Origin: Martinezella rhizogenes
GTDB lineage: Bacteria > Pseudomonadota > Alphaproteobacteria > Rhizobiales > Rhizobiaceae
Direction of reading: 5' to 3'
Length of the DNA: 64,000 nt
Assembly: GCF_027460065.1 (NCBI RefSeq)
Contig: NZ_JAPYZZ010000017.1
Span: forward strand, 550 to 64,549
The notes under the pieces were generated by a model. It did not search any database. It had not been told where the DNA came from and saw only the letters and a program-made list of their open reading frames with translations. Shown here piece after piece: positions 17,839 to 27,300 of this stretch; position 1 is the stretch's first letter; each line of letters begins with the position of its first letter. The translations under genes were made by a program, and so were the position numbers.

Positions 17839-18756
17839 TCAGACCGAGAGCTTCGCCGTGAAGAACGGCGCGAGCACCGAGACGGCCTCGTTGACATATT
17901 TCTCGCCGTCATAGAATTCCATGTGATTGGCGCCCTCAACGATGTGGACGGACTTGTCGGTGCTGGCGGCGCGATCAAAGAGGTCGTCGCTCATCCACTT
18001 GCTGCCCGCCTCGCTGCCCGCGACGATCTGGATCGGTTGGGTCAGATAGACATCGGCCATGTGATAGGCGTCGTAGGTGATGATCTGGTTCAGGCTGCGC
18101 AGGGTCGCGACGCCCGGCGAGGTCGGGCACTGCGCGCGGGCAGTGTGGTAATATTCCCATGCCTGACGAAGCTCTTCGTTCGGCGCGTCTGCTTCGTTCA
18201 CCGGAGCCAGCGGCATCGTGGCGGAGCCCGCCTTCGCATCCTCGGTGCGGGCGTTGGAGCCAGCCTCGATATAGGGCAGCGCATCGATGGACTTGACGGT
18301 GTTCTCCCAGCCATTGCGGAACATCGAGCCGATATTGACGGCGCTGACCGTGCCTATGGCCTTGATGCGGCGATCCTGGATCGCGGCATTGGCGGTGTAG
18401 CCTGCCCCGGCGCAGATGCCCATGGCGCCGATGCGATCTTTGTCCACGTAGAGCAACGTCGTCAGGTGGTCGATGACGGCACTGACGTCCTCGGTGCGGA
18501 TGTAGGGGTTTTCGAGCTGGCGCGGCTCACCGCCGCTTTCGCCCTGATAGGAGGCATCATAGGCGATGGTCACGAAGCCGAACTTGGCGAGCTTGGCTGC
18601 ATAGGTGCCGGCCGTCTGCTCCTTCACGCCGCCGCCGGGATGAGAGACGACAATCACCGGATACGTTTTGCTCTCGTCAAAGCCTTCGGGAAAGTTGATC
18701 ACCGCTGACATGGTGATGGTCGGGTTGTTTGAGTTCTTGAAGCTGATCTTGCCCAT
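17839..18756 (-). CDS. Paralogous alpha/beta hydrolase with Cys nucleophile
   Basis: 305 residues. The elbow is GICAGAGY (Cys115). FVTIAYDASYQGESGGEPRQ aligns with the downstream paralogue, and ANHMEFYDGEKYV gives the C-terminal His. It precedes the paralogue in one transcript (80-bp gap) and is divergent from a LysR gene 119 bp away. Tandem retention of two such enzymes suggests related substrates or successive steps. Dienelactone hydrolase, or a reductive detoxification relative, is the nearest family idea. Confidence 0.8.
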   Translation of the reverse strand: MGKISFKNSNNPTITMSAVINFPEGFDESKTYPVIVVSHPGGGVKEQTAGTYAAKLAKFGFVTIAYDASYQGESGGEPRQLENPYIRTEDVSAVIDHLTTLLYVDKDRIGAMGICAGAGYTANAAIQDRRIKAIGTVSAVNIGSMFRNGWENTVKSIDALPYIEAGSNARTEDAKAGSATMPLAPVNEADAPNEELRQAWEYYHTARAQCPTSPGVATLRSLNQIITYDAYHMADVYLTQPIQIVAGSEAGSKWMSDDLFDRAASTDKSVHIVEGANHMEFYDGEKYVNEAVSVLAPFFTAKLSV

Positions 18757-18875
18757 GTTTTCGGTTCCTTTTCGATGCGGGATCGCATGTCCCTTGCCGA
18801 TGGAGAAAATCTAGGACAAAACAATTGTCTCGATTAGAGGGATAATTACGCTTGGCCTTATCACTGAGGTGATGA

Positions 18876-19769
18876 ATGAGACGGGATGAGATCGCCGATC
18901 TGGCAGCGTTCGTGGTTGTCGCCGAGGAGCGCAGCTTCACCAAGGCCGCCGCCCGTCTCGGCATGGCGCAATCCGCGCTCAGCCAGATCGTGCGGCGCAG
19001 CGAGGAAAGGCTCGGCCTGCGGCTGCTGTCGCGCACGACGCGCAGCGTCGCGCCGACCGATGCCGGCGAGCGTCTGCTCGCAACCCTCGGCCCGATGCTG
19101 CACGATCTCGACACGGCCATCGCTTCCCTGGGTGAGCTACGCGACCAGCCCTCCGGCATCATCCGCATCACCACGGTCGAGCATGCGGCCAAGACGCTGC
19201 TGCTTCCCGCGATGAAGAGGCTGCTTCCCCACAATCCGGACATATCCGTCGAGCTCACCATCGACTATGGCCTGTCCGATGTCGTCGCCGATCGTTTCGA
19301 CGCCGGTGTGCGGCTCGGCGGGGAGATGTCGAAGGACATGATCGCGGTGCGGATCGGCCCCGACATTCCGATGGCCATCGTCGGCTCGCCGGACTATTTC
19401 CGCACGCACCCCATTCCCACTGCGCCCGCGCAACTCATCGATCATCGCGCGATCAATCTGCGGCTCCCGACCTCCGGAACGCTGAACAAGTGGCGTCTGA
19501 TGCGCGGTGGCCGCGAGACGCGGGTCAGGGTCGACGGTCCGCTCGTCCTGAACACCATCGATCTGATCCTCGACGCCGCGCTCGATGGCCATGGCGTCGC
19601 CTATCTGCCGCTCGATCAGGTCAAGCCTCACCTCGCGTCCGGACGACTGACGCGGGCGCTCGCCAAGTTCACACCAGATCTGCCGGGCTATCACCTCTAC
19701 TATCCGCACCGGCGGCATGCTTCCACGGCGTTTACAGCTTTCCTCGAGGCTGTGCGGTTTCGTGGATGA
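18876..19769 (+). CDS. LysR-family transcriptional regulator
   Basis: 297 residues. The N-terminal wHTH is typical: MRRDEIADLAAFVVVAEERS, then FTKAAARLGMAQSALSQIVR. The substrate-binding domain is of the AaeR/DsdC-like group that begins GIIRITTVEHAAKTLL. It is divergent from the two Cys-hydrolase genes, the classic placement for a LysR activator of that pair. The shared 119-bp region would hold both promoters. Confidence 0.9.
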   Translation: MRRDEIADLAAFVVVAEERSFTKAAARLGMAQSALSQIVRRSEERLGLRLLSRTTRSVAPTDAGERLLATLGPMLHDLDTAIASLGELRDQPSGIIRITTVEHAAKTLLLPAMKRLLPHNPDISVELTIDYGLSDVVADRFDAGVRLGGEMSKDMIAVRIGPDIPMAIVGSPDYFRTHPIPTAPAQLIDHRAINLRLPTSGTLNKWRLMRGGRETRVRVDGPLVLNTIDLILDAALDGHGVAYLPLDQVKPHLASGRLTRALAKFTPDLPGYHLYYPHRRHASTAFTAFLEAVRFRG

Positions 19770-20120
19770 AGGCATCTCGCCCCCGCCAAGGCAACTTGTT
19801 GAGGGGGACCGGGGTGGCGAAAGGGGGTCGCATGGCTCTCGAAGTTCATTGACCAGATGGAGGCAACTTCCCAGCACAGCCCCCCAAATCGGTCAGTCCG
19901 TTTCCCACCCGTACTTGACTTGGCGGCGGCTTAGGAACTCGTGCACTATGCCCAGCGGCCTACCAAGTCCTTCGAAAGGTCGATGGTCACCTTGAAAGGA
20001 ATCGAACCTACAACCTGGTTATTCAAAATGTACACCGGCGCCTGAAAAGCTTGAGGAAATGCCCTCGTCGATACCAAAAACGAATTCTTTCGGTGAGCTG
20101 CACCGCGTCAAGAACGCTCA
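19770..20120. other. Intergenic region with a tRNA-like segment
   Basis: No gene is supported in these 350 bases. They contain the tRNA 3'-half-like sequence described separately at 19984-20032. Confidence 0.5.
19984..20032 (-). other. tRNA 3'-half-like remnant, possible attachment site
   Basis: Read on the minus strand: a seven-base loop TTTTGAA, a 5-nt stem, a 5-nt variable region, T-stem GTAGG, T-loop TTCGATT, CCTTT, a 7-nt acceptor strand CAAGGTG, discriminator A and an encoded CCA. The spacings are exactly those of a tRNA, but the 5' half that should pair is missing or diverged. This is what integration of an element into a tRNA gene leaves at one end. It would read as a TTG anticodon. 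It is probably not a functional tRNA. Confidence 0.4.
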
Positions 20121-22157
20121 CTATAGTTTCGCCGACGTTCGATCCCAGCGAGCGATGAATTCGGTCGCGTTAGACATGACCCGGTCAATAGCTTCCGTGC
20201 CTTGCTTCCCGTTCTTGTTCGGCAGTGAAAAGGCCTTCTTGCAAAAGCTCAATGCAACACGAGCCTCGGCCAATGCGGATTGCCGTTGCAAGATGGTCGG
20301 ATTATCGGCGGCATTATGCATTGTGATGTAAGCTCGAGCCATATGCGCAAAACCTAGAAGATAACATCCAAACCTTTCAGCGGCGGCGTCAACTGATTCG
20401 AGGAGCGAAATTGAAAGATCGGCTTTCGCCCGGTCGGAGGCCCGGAGGCTCCATGTATTTAGTGACGAACATCTTTCAAACAAAGCTTGCTGTAACCGTT
20501 TGGGAAACCGCTGCTTTAGGATTAACTCCTGTGTCGCATAGGCACTATCAGCCATAGAGAAATGCATATCGTCGCCCGTTAACGACCCGAGACCAGAAGA
20601 CGCAGAACCCGCCCTGCCCAAGAAATAGAGTTGGAGATAGGGAGCCTGCGCATAGGAGGAGGCGCCTGCAAACAACTCACCAGAAACCGCGGTCAGTCTT
20701 CCTGCAACGTTAAGTTTGGGAAAGCGTTCGTCGAAAAAACTGATCCCGAATCGCTTCAGAATTAGTGACGCGGTATCTGCGAATGCGATGGCCCAGAAGA
20801 GCCGCGCGATTTCCGTGCATGCAGGCTCCATTTCAAGGATCCAAACCATGACGTCTTCATATAGGGACACGTTAATGGAAGTGCTGGCAATTGAAACTTG
20901 CTCTTCCACCAAGCTCTCGAAGACTGACGATCTAAGGTCGGGCGGTAGCTGCGCACATTCCAACAGGCCCCAACTGCGCCTCAAGAACCCAACTTGGATT
21001 TGGCTGATCCCTTCGCTCTTGAGCAGGTCGAGGGGGTCGAACGATGCCAAGAAGGCAATGCAGAGCCTCTTTGTTCTGGCCTTTGTGGTGGACTTAAAGA
21101 TGCGAAACACGGACAGCGCATCGACCTCACAGTCAGCTTCGTTGGCATCTCTGTTATGGGTAGCTTTGATAAATTCGATCTCAACGGCGATATGGTCGAG
21201 AAGATCACGATGCTCCGGCCGTCCTTGAAGGCTTTGGGCAGCCCGTTCGATCGTCGCCAAGCCATTGCGGATTTCGAGCAGATCGATCCCGGCCCAAGCT
21301 CGTCTACGAAAATGTGAGGCGAAGATAGATGCAGCTTCACCGAACTGGCGCAGCTCCTGCTTCTCACAATATAAAGCACTCAGCTTTTCCGCGTTCGCCA
21401 AAGCGTCGTCCCAGTCGGAAATCCTCGACGACCGCAGGCAGATCTCCGTTAACAACCTGTTCAAGCTAACGCGGATGGCCTTGGCGGTTTCGTTGGTGAA
21501 GCCCGCAAGATCGGAGGAAAGAAGCAGGGATGATTTTTTTGCAATCAAACGAAGATAGTCGAGCGATAACGGTTCTGGCGACGTGAAAGCATTGGTTTGC
21601 TCGTCGAGAACTTCGCGGGTTACCGCTTCTGCAATCACATTATTGATTTCACCTGCGCCGACCTGCAATTTCAGCTCGCGCAGGTGAGCTGCCTCTGTGC
21701 TCTTTCCCATGATCTTGATGATACTGTGGTTCGTTTCATCCAGTCGCTCTCCCCAGATAATCACGTCACAGCTCGCTTCGTTCAGCCAGCGACGCGCAAC
21801 GGCTTTGTTGCGGTCGTCGCCCTCTTCGTCATCGCCAACAGCTGCTAGACTCAACGGAAAGGAAACTACATTGATCGGAGCGATATTCGCAGTTGGATCG
21901 GCGGCATAATTGGTGGTGATATTACTACGGACGATCTTGGAAAGCCTTCCCCTTGTATCGCCTTCGAACTCGCAGACAAGCACACAGATCCCCTCACCTT
22001 TGCGCGCTTTGAGGCGCTTCGCTTTAAAGCGGCAGATGACTGGCTTGTATGTTCCGCTTTTTACAAGAACCGCCAACAAACCTGCGACGATCGTCGACAA
22101 TACGCCGACTATCAATTCAGGAGACTTTTCAATGACTTGATGAAGGATAGATGCCAT
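20121..22157 (-). CDS. Membrane-anchored large helical protein, unknown
   Basis: 678 residues. One N-terminal transmembrane segment (LIVGVLSTIVAGLLAVLVKS, about residues 14-33) is followed by a basic stretch and a domain opening GEGICVLVCEFEGDTRGRL (about 54-72). The VFCEFEGD-like strand and the NEASCDVIIWGERLD segment recall TolB/FlgO-like or TPR-associated periplasmic folds, but here the positive-inside rule puts the basic stretch and the bulk in the cytosol. The remainder is alpha-helical and repeat-like without clear TPR signatures. It lies at the edge of the defence island with its own promoter region. Function not recognised. Confidence 0.65.
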   Translation of the reverse strand: MASILHQVIEKSPELIVGVLSTIVAGLLAVLVKSGTYKPVICRFKAKRLKARKGEGICVLVCEFEGDTRGRLSKIVRSNITTNYAADPTANIAPINVVSFPLSLAAVGDDEEGDDRNKAVARRWLNEASCDVIIWGERLDETNHSIIKIMGKSTEAAHLRELKLQVGAGEINNVIAEAVTREVLDEQTNAFTSPEPLSLDYLRLIAKKSSLLLSSDLAGFTNETAKAIRVSLNRLLTEICLRSSRISDWDDALANAEKLSALYCEKQELRQFGEAASIFASHFRRRAWAGIDLLEIRNGLATIERAAQSLQGRPEHRDLLDHIAVEIEFIKATHNRDANEADCEVDALSVFRIFKSTTKARTKRLCIAFLASFDPLDLLKSEGISQIQVGFLRRSWGLLECAQLPPDLRSSVFESLVEEQVSIASTSINVSLYEDVMVWILEMEPACTEIARLFWAIAFADTASLILKRFGISFFDERFPKLNVAGRLTAVSGELFAGASSYAQAPYLQLYFLGRAGSASSGLGSLTGDDMHFSMADSAYATQELILKQRFPKRLQQALFERCSSLNTWSLRASDRAKADLSISLLESVDAAAERFGCYLLGFAHMARAYITMHNAADNPTILQRQSALAEARVALSFCKKAFSLPNKNGKQGTEAIDRVMSNATEFIARWDRTSAKL

Positions 22158-22691
22158 GGCCGCCAGAAAATCTGTGATTGGTAACGAGGTTCGTCATTAT
22201 GCGGAATGCCCGCTGAGGGAGTATTACCGAACCTTGTTGTCTTTGCATCTTCAACTTCGCCTTGATTAAAGAATTAACGCCGAGCAAAGTTGATTTTTGG
22301 CAGTTAAAAGGATTCGAACCTAAGGCCCTGTCGTCGCGACGGAGCTAACGCGCTGAAAATTCTCAGTTTGGAGGTGGGTGTTTTCGCGAACGGACTGCTG
22401 TCAAGTTGGAATGAGACTGACGGCTTCTAGCGGCGCGAAGACATCGCATAGTCTGCCACGCGGATCGCGCGATTTGCCCTGCTAGTCCATCAAGTTGGCG
22501 CATATTAGTTAACCGTAGCAAGGAAAGAAAATCGCCAACTACCAAATATCGGAAATCTCTCTAACTTTAAAAAACATATATTTTTCAATCTATTAGATAA
22601 TATCTAAATTATGACTTACGGTAAATTTCCTTGTATTGACGTCGTTTATCGAATGCAGTACAGATTATTTATCGTTGATTGAGTATGAGAA
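22158..22691. other. AT-rich intergenic region
   Basis: About 530 bases between divergent genes. A T-arm-like sequence (AAAAGGATTCGAACC) occurs near 22310-22325. The stretch 22560-22690 is strongly AT-rich and probably holds the promoter of the small HTH gene. No other feature is seen. Confidence 0.45.
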
Positions 22692-22913
22692 ATGGCTATT
22701 GGAGACCGAGTGCGACAAGAGCTCGATGCGCTCGAGCTTGAATTCGTAGCTGTTGAAGAATTCAGAGGCCTGGCAAAAACTCCCGGCGGACGTCTTACCG
22801 ATTTTGGGCGGGCATTTCTGGATTTTGCGCATAAAAACGGCGTGAGACAGATACTTGTCGCTAGACTTCTGGGAATCTCACCCGGGGCTGTTTCGCAACA
22901 CCATCGTCGTTGA
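22692..22913 (+). CDS. Small HTH protein
   Basis: 73 residues. The C-terminal half, FAHKNGVRQILVARLLGISPGAVSQHHRR, is a compact helix-turn-helix (QILVARLLGISPGAVSQH), ending almost at the recognition helix. The N-terminal half is acidic. It lies 184 bp before the TIR gene on the same strand and could regulate the TIR/kinase block. Whether it forms a toxin-antitoxin or repressor pair is unknown. Confidence 0.6.
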   Translation: MAIGDRVRQELDALELEFVAVEEFRGLAKTPGGRLTDFGRAFLDFAHKNGVRQILVARLLGISPGAVSQHHRR

Positions 22914-23097
22914 AGCTAGAAAGCGGGCCTGCGGTATCCGGTGACGTCTGGACCGCGAACTCGTCGAGCTTGGGCCGGCTCGACACAAGAGTAGAGCATG
23001 ACGTTGACATCGAATTGCAAATCAAGACCGGCTCGATGATCGGAATAGCTGGGCGAGAAAGAGCCTCGATGCCCTAAAACACTTACGAGAACATCAC

Positions 23098-24117
23098 ATG
23101 ACCGCTATTTTCATAAGTCACGCAGTTGCCGACAAAAAGCTGGCGAAACTTTTTACTGATTTCTTGAAGGAGGCCATTGGCATTCCGCACGACGAGATCT
23201 TCTGCTCGAGCATAGAAGGCCATGGTGTGCCGATGACCGAGGACTTCAACAAGTACATGAAGGATGAGATTCAAGAGCCTGAACTAGTCCTCCTGTTAAT
23301 GACACCGTCGTACATGGAAAGCGCGTTCTGCCTTATGGAGCTCGGAGCATCGTGGGCGTTGTCAAATCGCACGTTGCCGATTGTCGTACCGCCCGTCTCG
23401 TTTTCGGAGGTGACGAAAACATTGGGACTGGTTCAAGCTTGGGACATCCAGAAAACACCCGGGATCATCGATCTGAGAAAAGCAGTGAGGAAGACTCAAA
23501 TCTCCCTTGAGCCGCGCGATGATCACGTTTGGGAGAGCAAGAAGGCCGAGTTCAGCAGGGCCATCAAGAAGTTAATAGATAAGTTGCCCGCGGCCACAAA
23601 GGTGGCAGCCGAAGAATATCAAAAGGCGCTTGACGAGATAGAGGCCCAGAAGGACGAGATCGAAGGTCTTGAGAAGCTTGTCGGTGAGAGAGATGCGCTG
23701 ATCGAAAAGCTTAAGGACGCGAAGGACGCGGTTGCCGTCAAGGCGATATTGAAGGACGCAGGCGACAACGATCCAGAAGAGGAATTTGATAGCTTGATGG
23801 ATGACGTCAGAGCCACGCTACCGGACGTAGCCTACATCGTGAAAATCCACATTCTTATGGATCATTACGGTAAAGCATCGCGGATTGATTGGAACAACGA
23901 CCGACAGGAATTTGAGACTGCTGTTCAGAAGAAGCTCATAGATGCCGATATTGGTCACGATGTCTTGTGGTCAGGGCCAAAGCTGAAAAGGCTTGATAAG
24001 GCTTTGCGAGCGCTGGATCGGTTCATCGAAAGTGATGAAGGCAAGGATTATCTAGAAGCTAAGGACAATGGTCTGATTGAGGCTGACGACATCGATTTCT
24101 GGAGGGAGTATCTTTAG
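23098..24117 (+). CDS. TIR-domain protein with coiled coil
   Basis: 339 residues. The TIR domain occupies about 1-130: it opens MTAIFISHAVADKKLAKLF, has a BB-loop-like segment, and carries the CLMELGASW motif, in which Glu81 sits where NAD-cleaving TIR domains place their catalytic Glu. A charged coiled coil follows (about 160-215: ALDEIEAQKDEIEGLEKLVG). The C-terminal 120 residues are not recognised. Known bacterial TIR proteins hydrolyse NAD+ or make cyclic ADP-ribose-type signals during phage defence or act as effectors. The sensor here could be the C-terminal domain or the downstream kinase/ATPase. Confidence 0.82.
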   Translation: MTAIFISHAVADKKLAKLFTDFLKEAIGIPHDEIFCSSIEGHGVPMTEDFNKYMKDEIQEPELVLLLMTPSYMESAFCLMELGASWALSNRTLPIVVPPVSFSEVTKTLGLVQAWDIQKTPGIIDLRKAVRKTQISLEPRDDHVWESKKAEFSRAIKKLIDKLPAATKVAAEEYQKALDEIEAQKDEIEGLEKLVGERDALIEKLKDAKDAVAVKAILKDAGDNDPEEEFDSLMDDVRATLPDVAYIVKIHILMDHYGKASRIDWNNDRQEFETAVQKKLIDADIGHDVLWSGPKLKRLDKALRALDRFIESDEGKDYLEAKDNGLIEADDIDFWREYL

Positions 24118-24185
24118 GTCTGGGGCGAGTTTGAGAGTTGATTCCGTCATGGGTCAATTGATGGACTATAGCACAATCACTTTGA

Positions 24186-24380
24186 GTGCGTACGTCACGT
24201 GGTCGAACATCTTCACTCGAGGGAATAGTGCAATTGCTTCGGACGCGCGGGTCTTTAATCATGAGAGGCCAGACCCAGGCGATCAGTCCGATTCGCATAC
24301 AAACCCAGCTTGGTACTCCTCTCAACACAGGACGGAACGGCATCGCCTATCCCAATTTGACCGGAGAAGAAATTGTCTGA
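24186..24380 (+). CDS. Small ORF overlapping the kinase-ATPase start
   Basis: 64 residues from a GTG (or 39 from the ATG at 24261). It ends in GTCTGA, 8 bases into the downstream gene whose TTG start is at 24373, an overlap typical of translational coupling. Its C-terminus (GTPLNTGRNGIAYPNLTGEE) looks like real protein. No family is recognised. It may be a chance frame, but the overlap together with the GGAGAAG inside it makes it worth listing. Confidence 0.35.
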   Translation: MRTSRGRTSSLEGIVQLLRTRGSLIMRGQTQAISPIRIQTQLGTPLNTGRNGIAYPNLTGEEIV

Positions 24381-27300
24381 ACTCGGACGTTACTGCTGCT
24401 TCAATTGCCCCAAGCCGGACCAGGAACTCAAAGCGCTGACGGATCGCTGCCCGGATTGCGGCTACGCTTATGGATTTCCTCTATTCGATGTTCCAAAGTC
24501 GATCGGCAAGTTCGAGGTCCAGCGATCGCTTGGACGCGGCTTCTACGGCGCAGCGTTTGTCGCAAAGCGACAGGGCGCGGTGCGCGCGCAAAGAGTGTTA
24601 AAAGTCTCACCAAAGGCGATGTACAGCCACTTCAATAAATCGTTTGAAGATGAGGTAGCGCGTCACTCCGAGGTGGCGGAAGGCTCCGAATTCATCGTCG
24701 GCGTTGAAGACCTGTTCGAAGCTGACATTACCTTCGGCGACCTTTCGATACCGTGCCACGTCGCCGAATTGCAGTATCTCGACGGTGAGCCGTTGCAAGC
24801 CTACCTGAACGGATCGGAACCCCTGAGCGCGTCGGAAGCCGCGCAGATAGCTTGCGACCTGTTCCGAATGCGAGAGGAATTCGAGGTCCGACTCAAAAAC
24901 CACAACGACCTTCATGCCGCAAACATTGTGGTCCAACGCCTTCCGAAGGCTTCTTGGCGACGAGGTGACGCGATAGAGCCCGCAATTCGCGCTATGGCGA
25001 TCGACCTGGGATCGGTTGCCGAAGACCGACGTTCGGGAGGCGGCTATGTCGGCGACCTCCACTGGATAGTCGACCACATCACGAAAATGGCATTCCAACT
25101 TTTGGAAGGCGGCGACAACACCGCCGACCTCGAAAAGCGGATAGCCTTGAAGCTGTTGTCGATCGCTCAGTCGCTCACGGGAGCCATTGAAAACCAACGC
25201 CCGCCGTCGGCGGAGGATATGGTCCGGCTGATCAGCGACGAGTATCATCAGGTTGCGCAGCCCTGGCGACCCTGGCGCAACAATCTGGTGCTTCGCCGCT
25301 TTGAGGAATCCTTCAACGCTCAGACGATGGATGCTTGGTACGTGCCGGAGCTGCTCGTCGATCCAGATGGCAATTGGATTAAGCGTGTGAGTGCGCCGGG
25401 GCCTCTTGTCATGACCGGCATGCGCGGTTGTGGCAAGACGATGCTTCTCCATTCCGTACAGTTCCACGCCCGAGCCACATTGCGTGTGCAGGAGACGGAC
25501 GCGCACGCGCTCAAGCGAATATCTGGTGACGGATATGTCGGGCTGTTTGTTTCTGCGCAGCGCCTCATCCCTGTCGGAAGCAGTGCAAAGGAGCCTTCGG
25601 CTGCGATGCTCAATGCCCGGCTCTTAGTCGCTTACGCGGCCGCGGCCGCTCGAGCGATAGCACATCTTTCTGATTTGGACGGCGCGTCGGTCGCTCCCGA
25701 CGCGCCGTCGACAATTGCCAAGGCGGTCGCGGATGTAATCTCGCCGGCGATCCCGGTTGCGGCGCCGGCGACAATCGAGCAACTCGAGAGGTACTTTATT
25801 GACCTGCTAGTCCGCATGAGCCGAAGCGATAGTCTGTTCGAGCTCGCGACGACGTCGGCGACCGCGTTTCCGCATCTCGCCGAAGCCGTCCGGAAGTCGT
25901 CGCCTATCTGGCAGGACTCCCAAGTTCTATTTCTTCTCGACGATGTATCAACCCGCTATCTTGACAGCAGCAAGATCGAAGAACTCCTCTCGGCTCTTAT
26001 CTTCCAGCACCCGGTCTGCGCATTCAAACTCACGTCGGAAGCGCAAACGATTTTTCTCACGCTAAAATCACCGGGCCAACTCCACCCTGCGTCCGCTGGC
26101 CGAGACTTCCAGACGTTCGATCTCGGTGCTGAAGTTTACGAGACCCTGAAACGTCCAGGCGGGGGCAAGGCTTTCATCAATAACGTGCTTAGGGCCAGAG
26201 CAAAACTTTACTCCGGGCATCCCAGCGCGGAACCGAGGGATGTGCTTGGCGATATCGATCTTGAGTCGATCGCGAGAACTATCGTGTCGTCACAGCCGAC
26301 CTCGACCGATCGCAAGTATTGGGGCCTAAGCGCCCTTGCGGGTGTCTGTGTCGGAGACATCGGGAGCGTGATTCAAATTTATCAGCAGATCCTGGCACGA
26401 CGCGGCAAGGCGCTGCCTGTTCCGCCGCAAATCCAGAATGACGCGTTTCAGGATTTCTGCGCGCGTTACCTATACCACCTGGATCGCCGCGGCAGTGACC
26501 TAAAGGCTGTTGCCATGAGCTTCGCCGAAGCGTCGTATCAGCTTCTCATGCAGTCCGGCAAAGACCCAGCCTCGAAAAGGCTCAGGCAGTACAACTCGAT
26601 CTACATACGCATCACTTCCGGCGATGTGGAAGAGCAGATGAAGAGGCTGCGCGATCTGGTAGACGCCGGGGTCTTCGTTTTCACCGGGGCCGCCCCGCGG
26701 ACGAAAACCCGGGATTCCAACCCCACGCAACAGTTTCAGCTGACGTACCGAAAGATATACGGTCTCGTGAACTTTATCGGTTTGTCGGAACGAGACCGCT
26801 TCGAGTTATCCGGTGACGGGTTGCAAGAATGGCTCGTGCATCCGGCCCAAGGCAGAGAACTTCTCGTCAAAAACTTGGCGAAGCAAGAATTCGACGAGCC
26901 CGGCGTCCACGTTGAGGAAGTGGTGGAAGCCAAACCGCGGAAATTTGAACGGTCGCAACCTGTGCAGCTGATGCTACTCGAGCACGGCGCGCCGACCACG
27001 ACGAGCTCCCGCGCGCCGAGCTTCGAAAAATCGCCGATTGCGATTCCCAAAGTATCGAGATTGACCCGCAGTGATCTGCCGGCGCATACTGATACACTGG
27101 TGGTTGGTCTCGGCTTCGAGGAGCGCACAGCCGTTTCGTTCGAGCGATTGCTGGAACGAACGAGACCTTCGAAGGTCCTTGCCGTGCGATATGAGAACCA
27201 AGGCTATGCCGACCGTATGCTTGAGCATGCGCGATCGAGGGGCATCGCGGTGGAGGAGACTTCGTACACGGCCGTCAAAACCGGAGGTTTGCCATCTATT

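Noticed and set aside
22156-22269. A 37-codon plus-strand frame
   Set aside because: It overlaps the start region of the divergent membrane protein, lacks a ribosome-binding site and has no similarity to a known family.
22305-22345. A third T-arm-like sequence (AAGGATTCGAACC)
   Set aside because: The T-stem has mismatches and the acceptor length does not fit; it may be chance or a heavily decayed scar.
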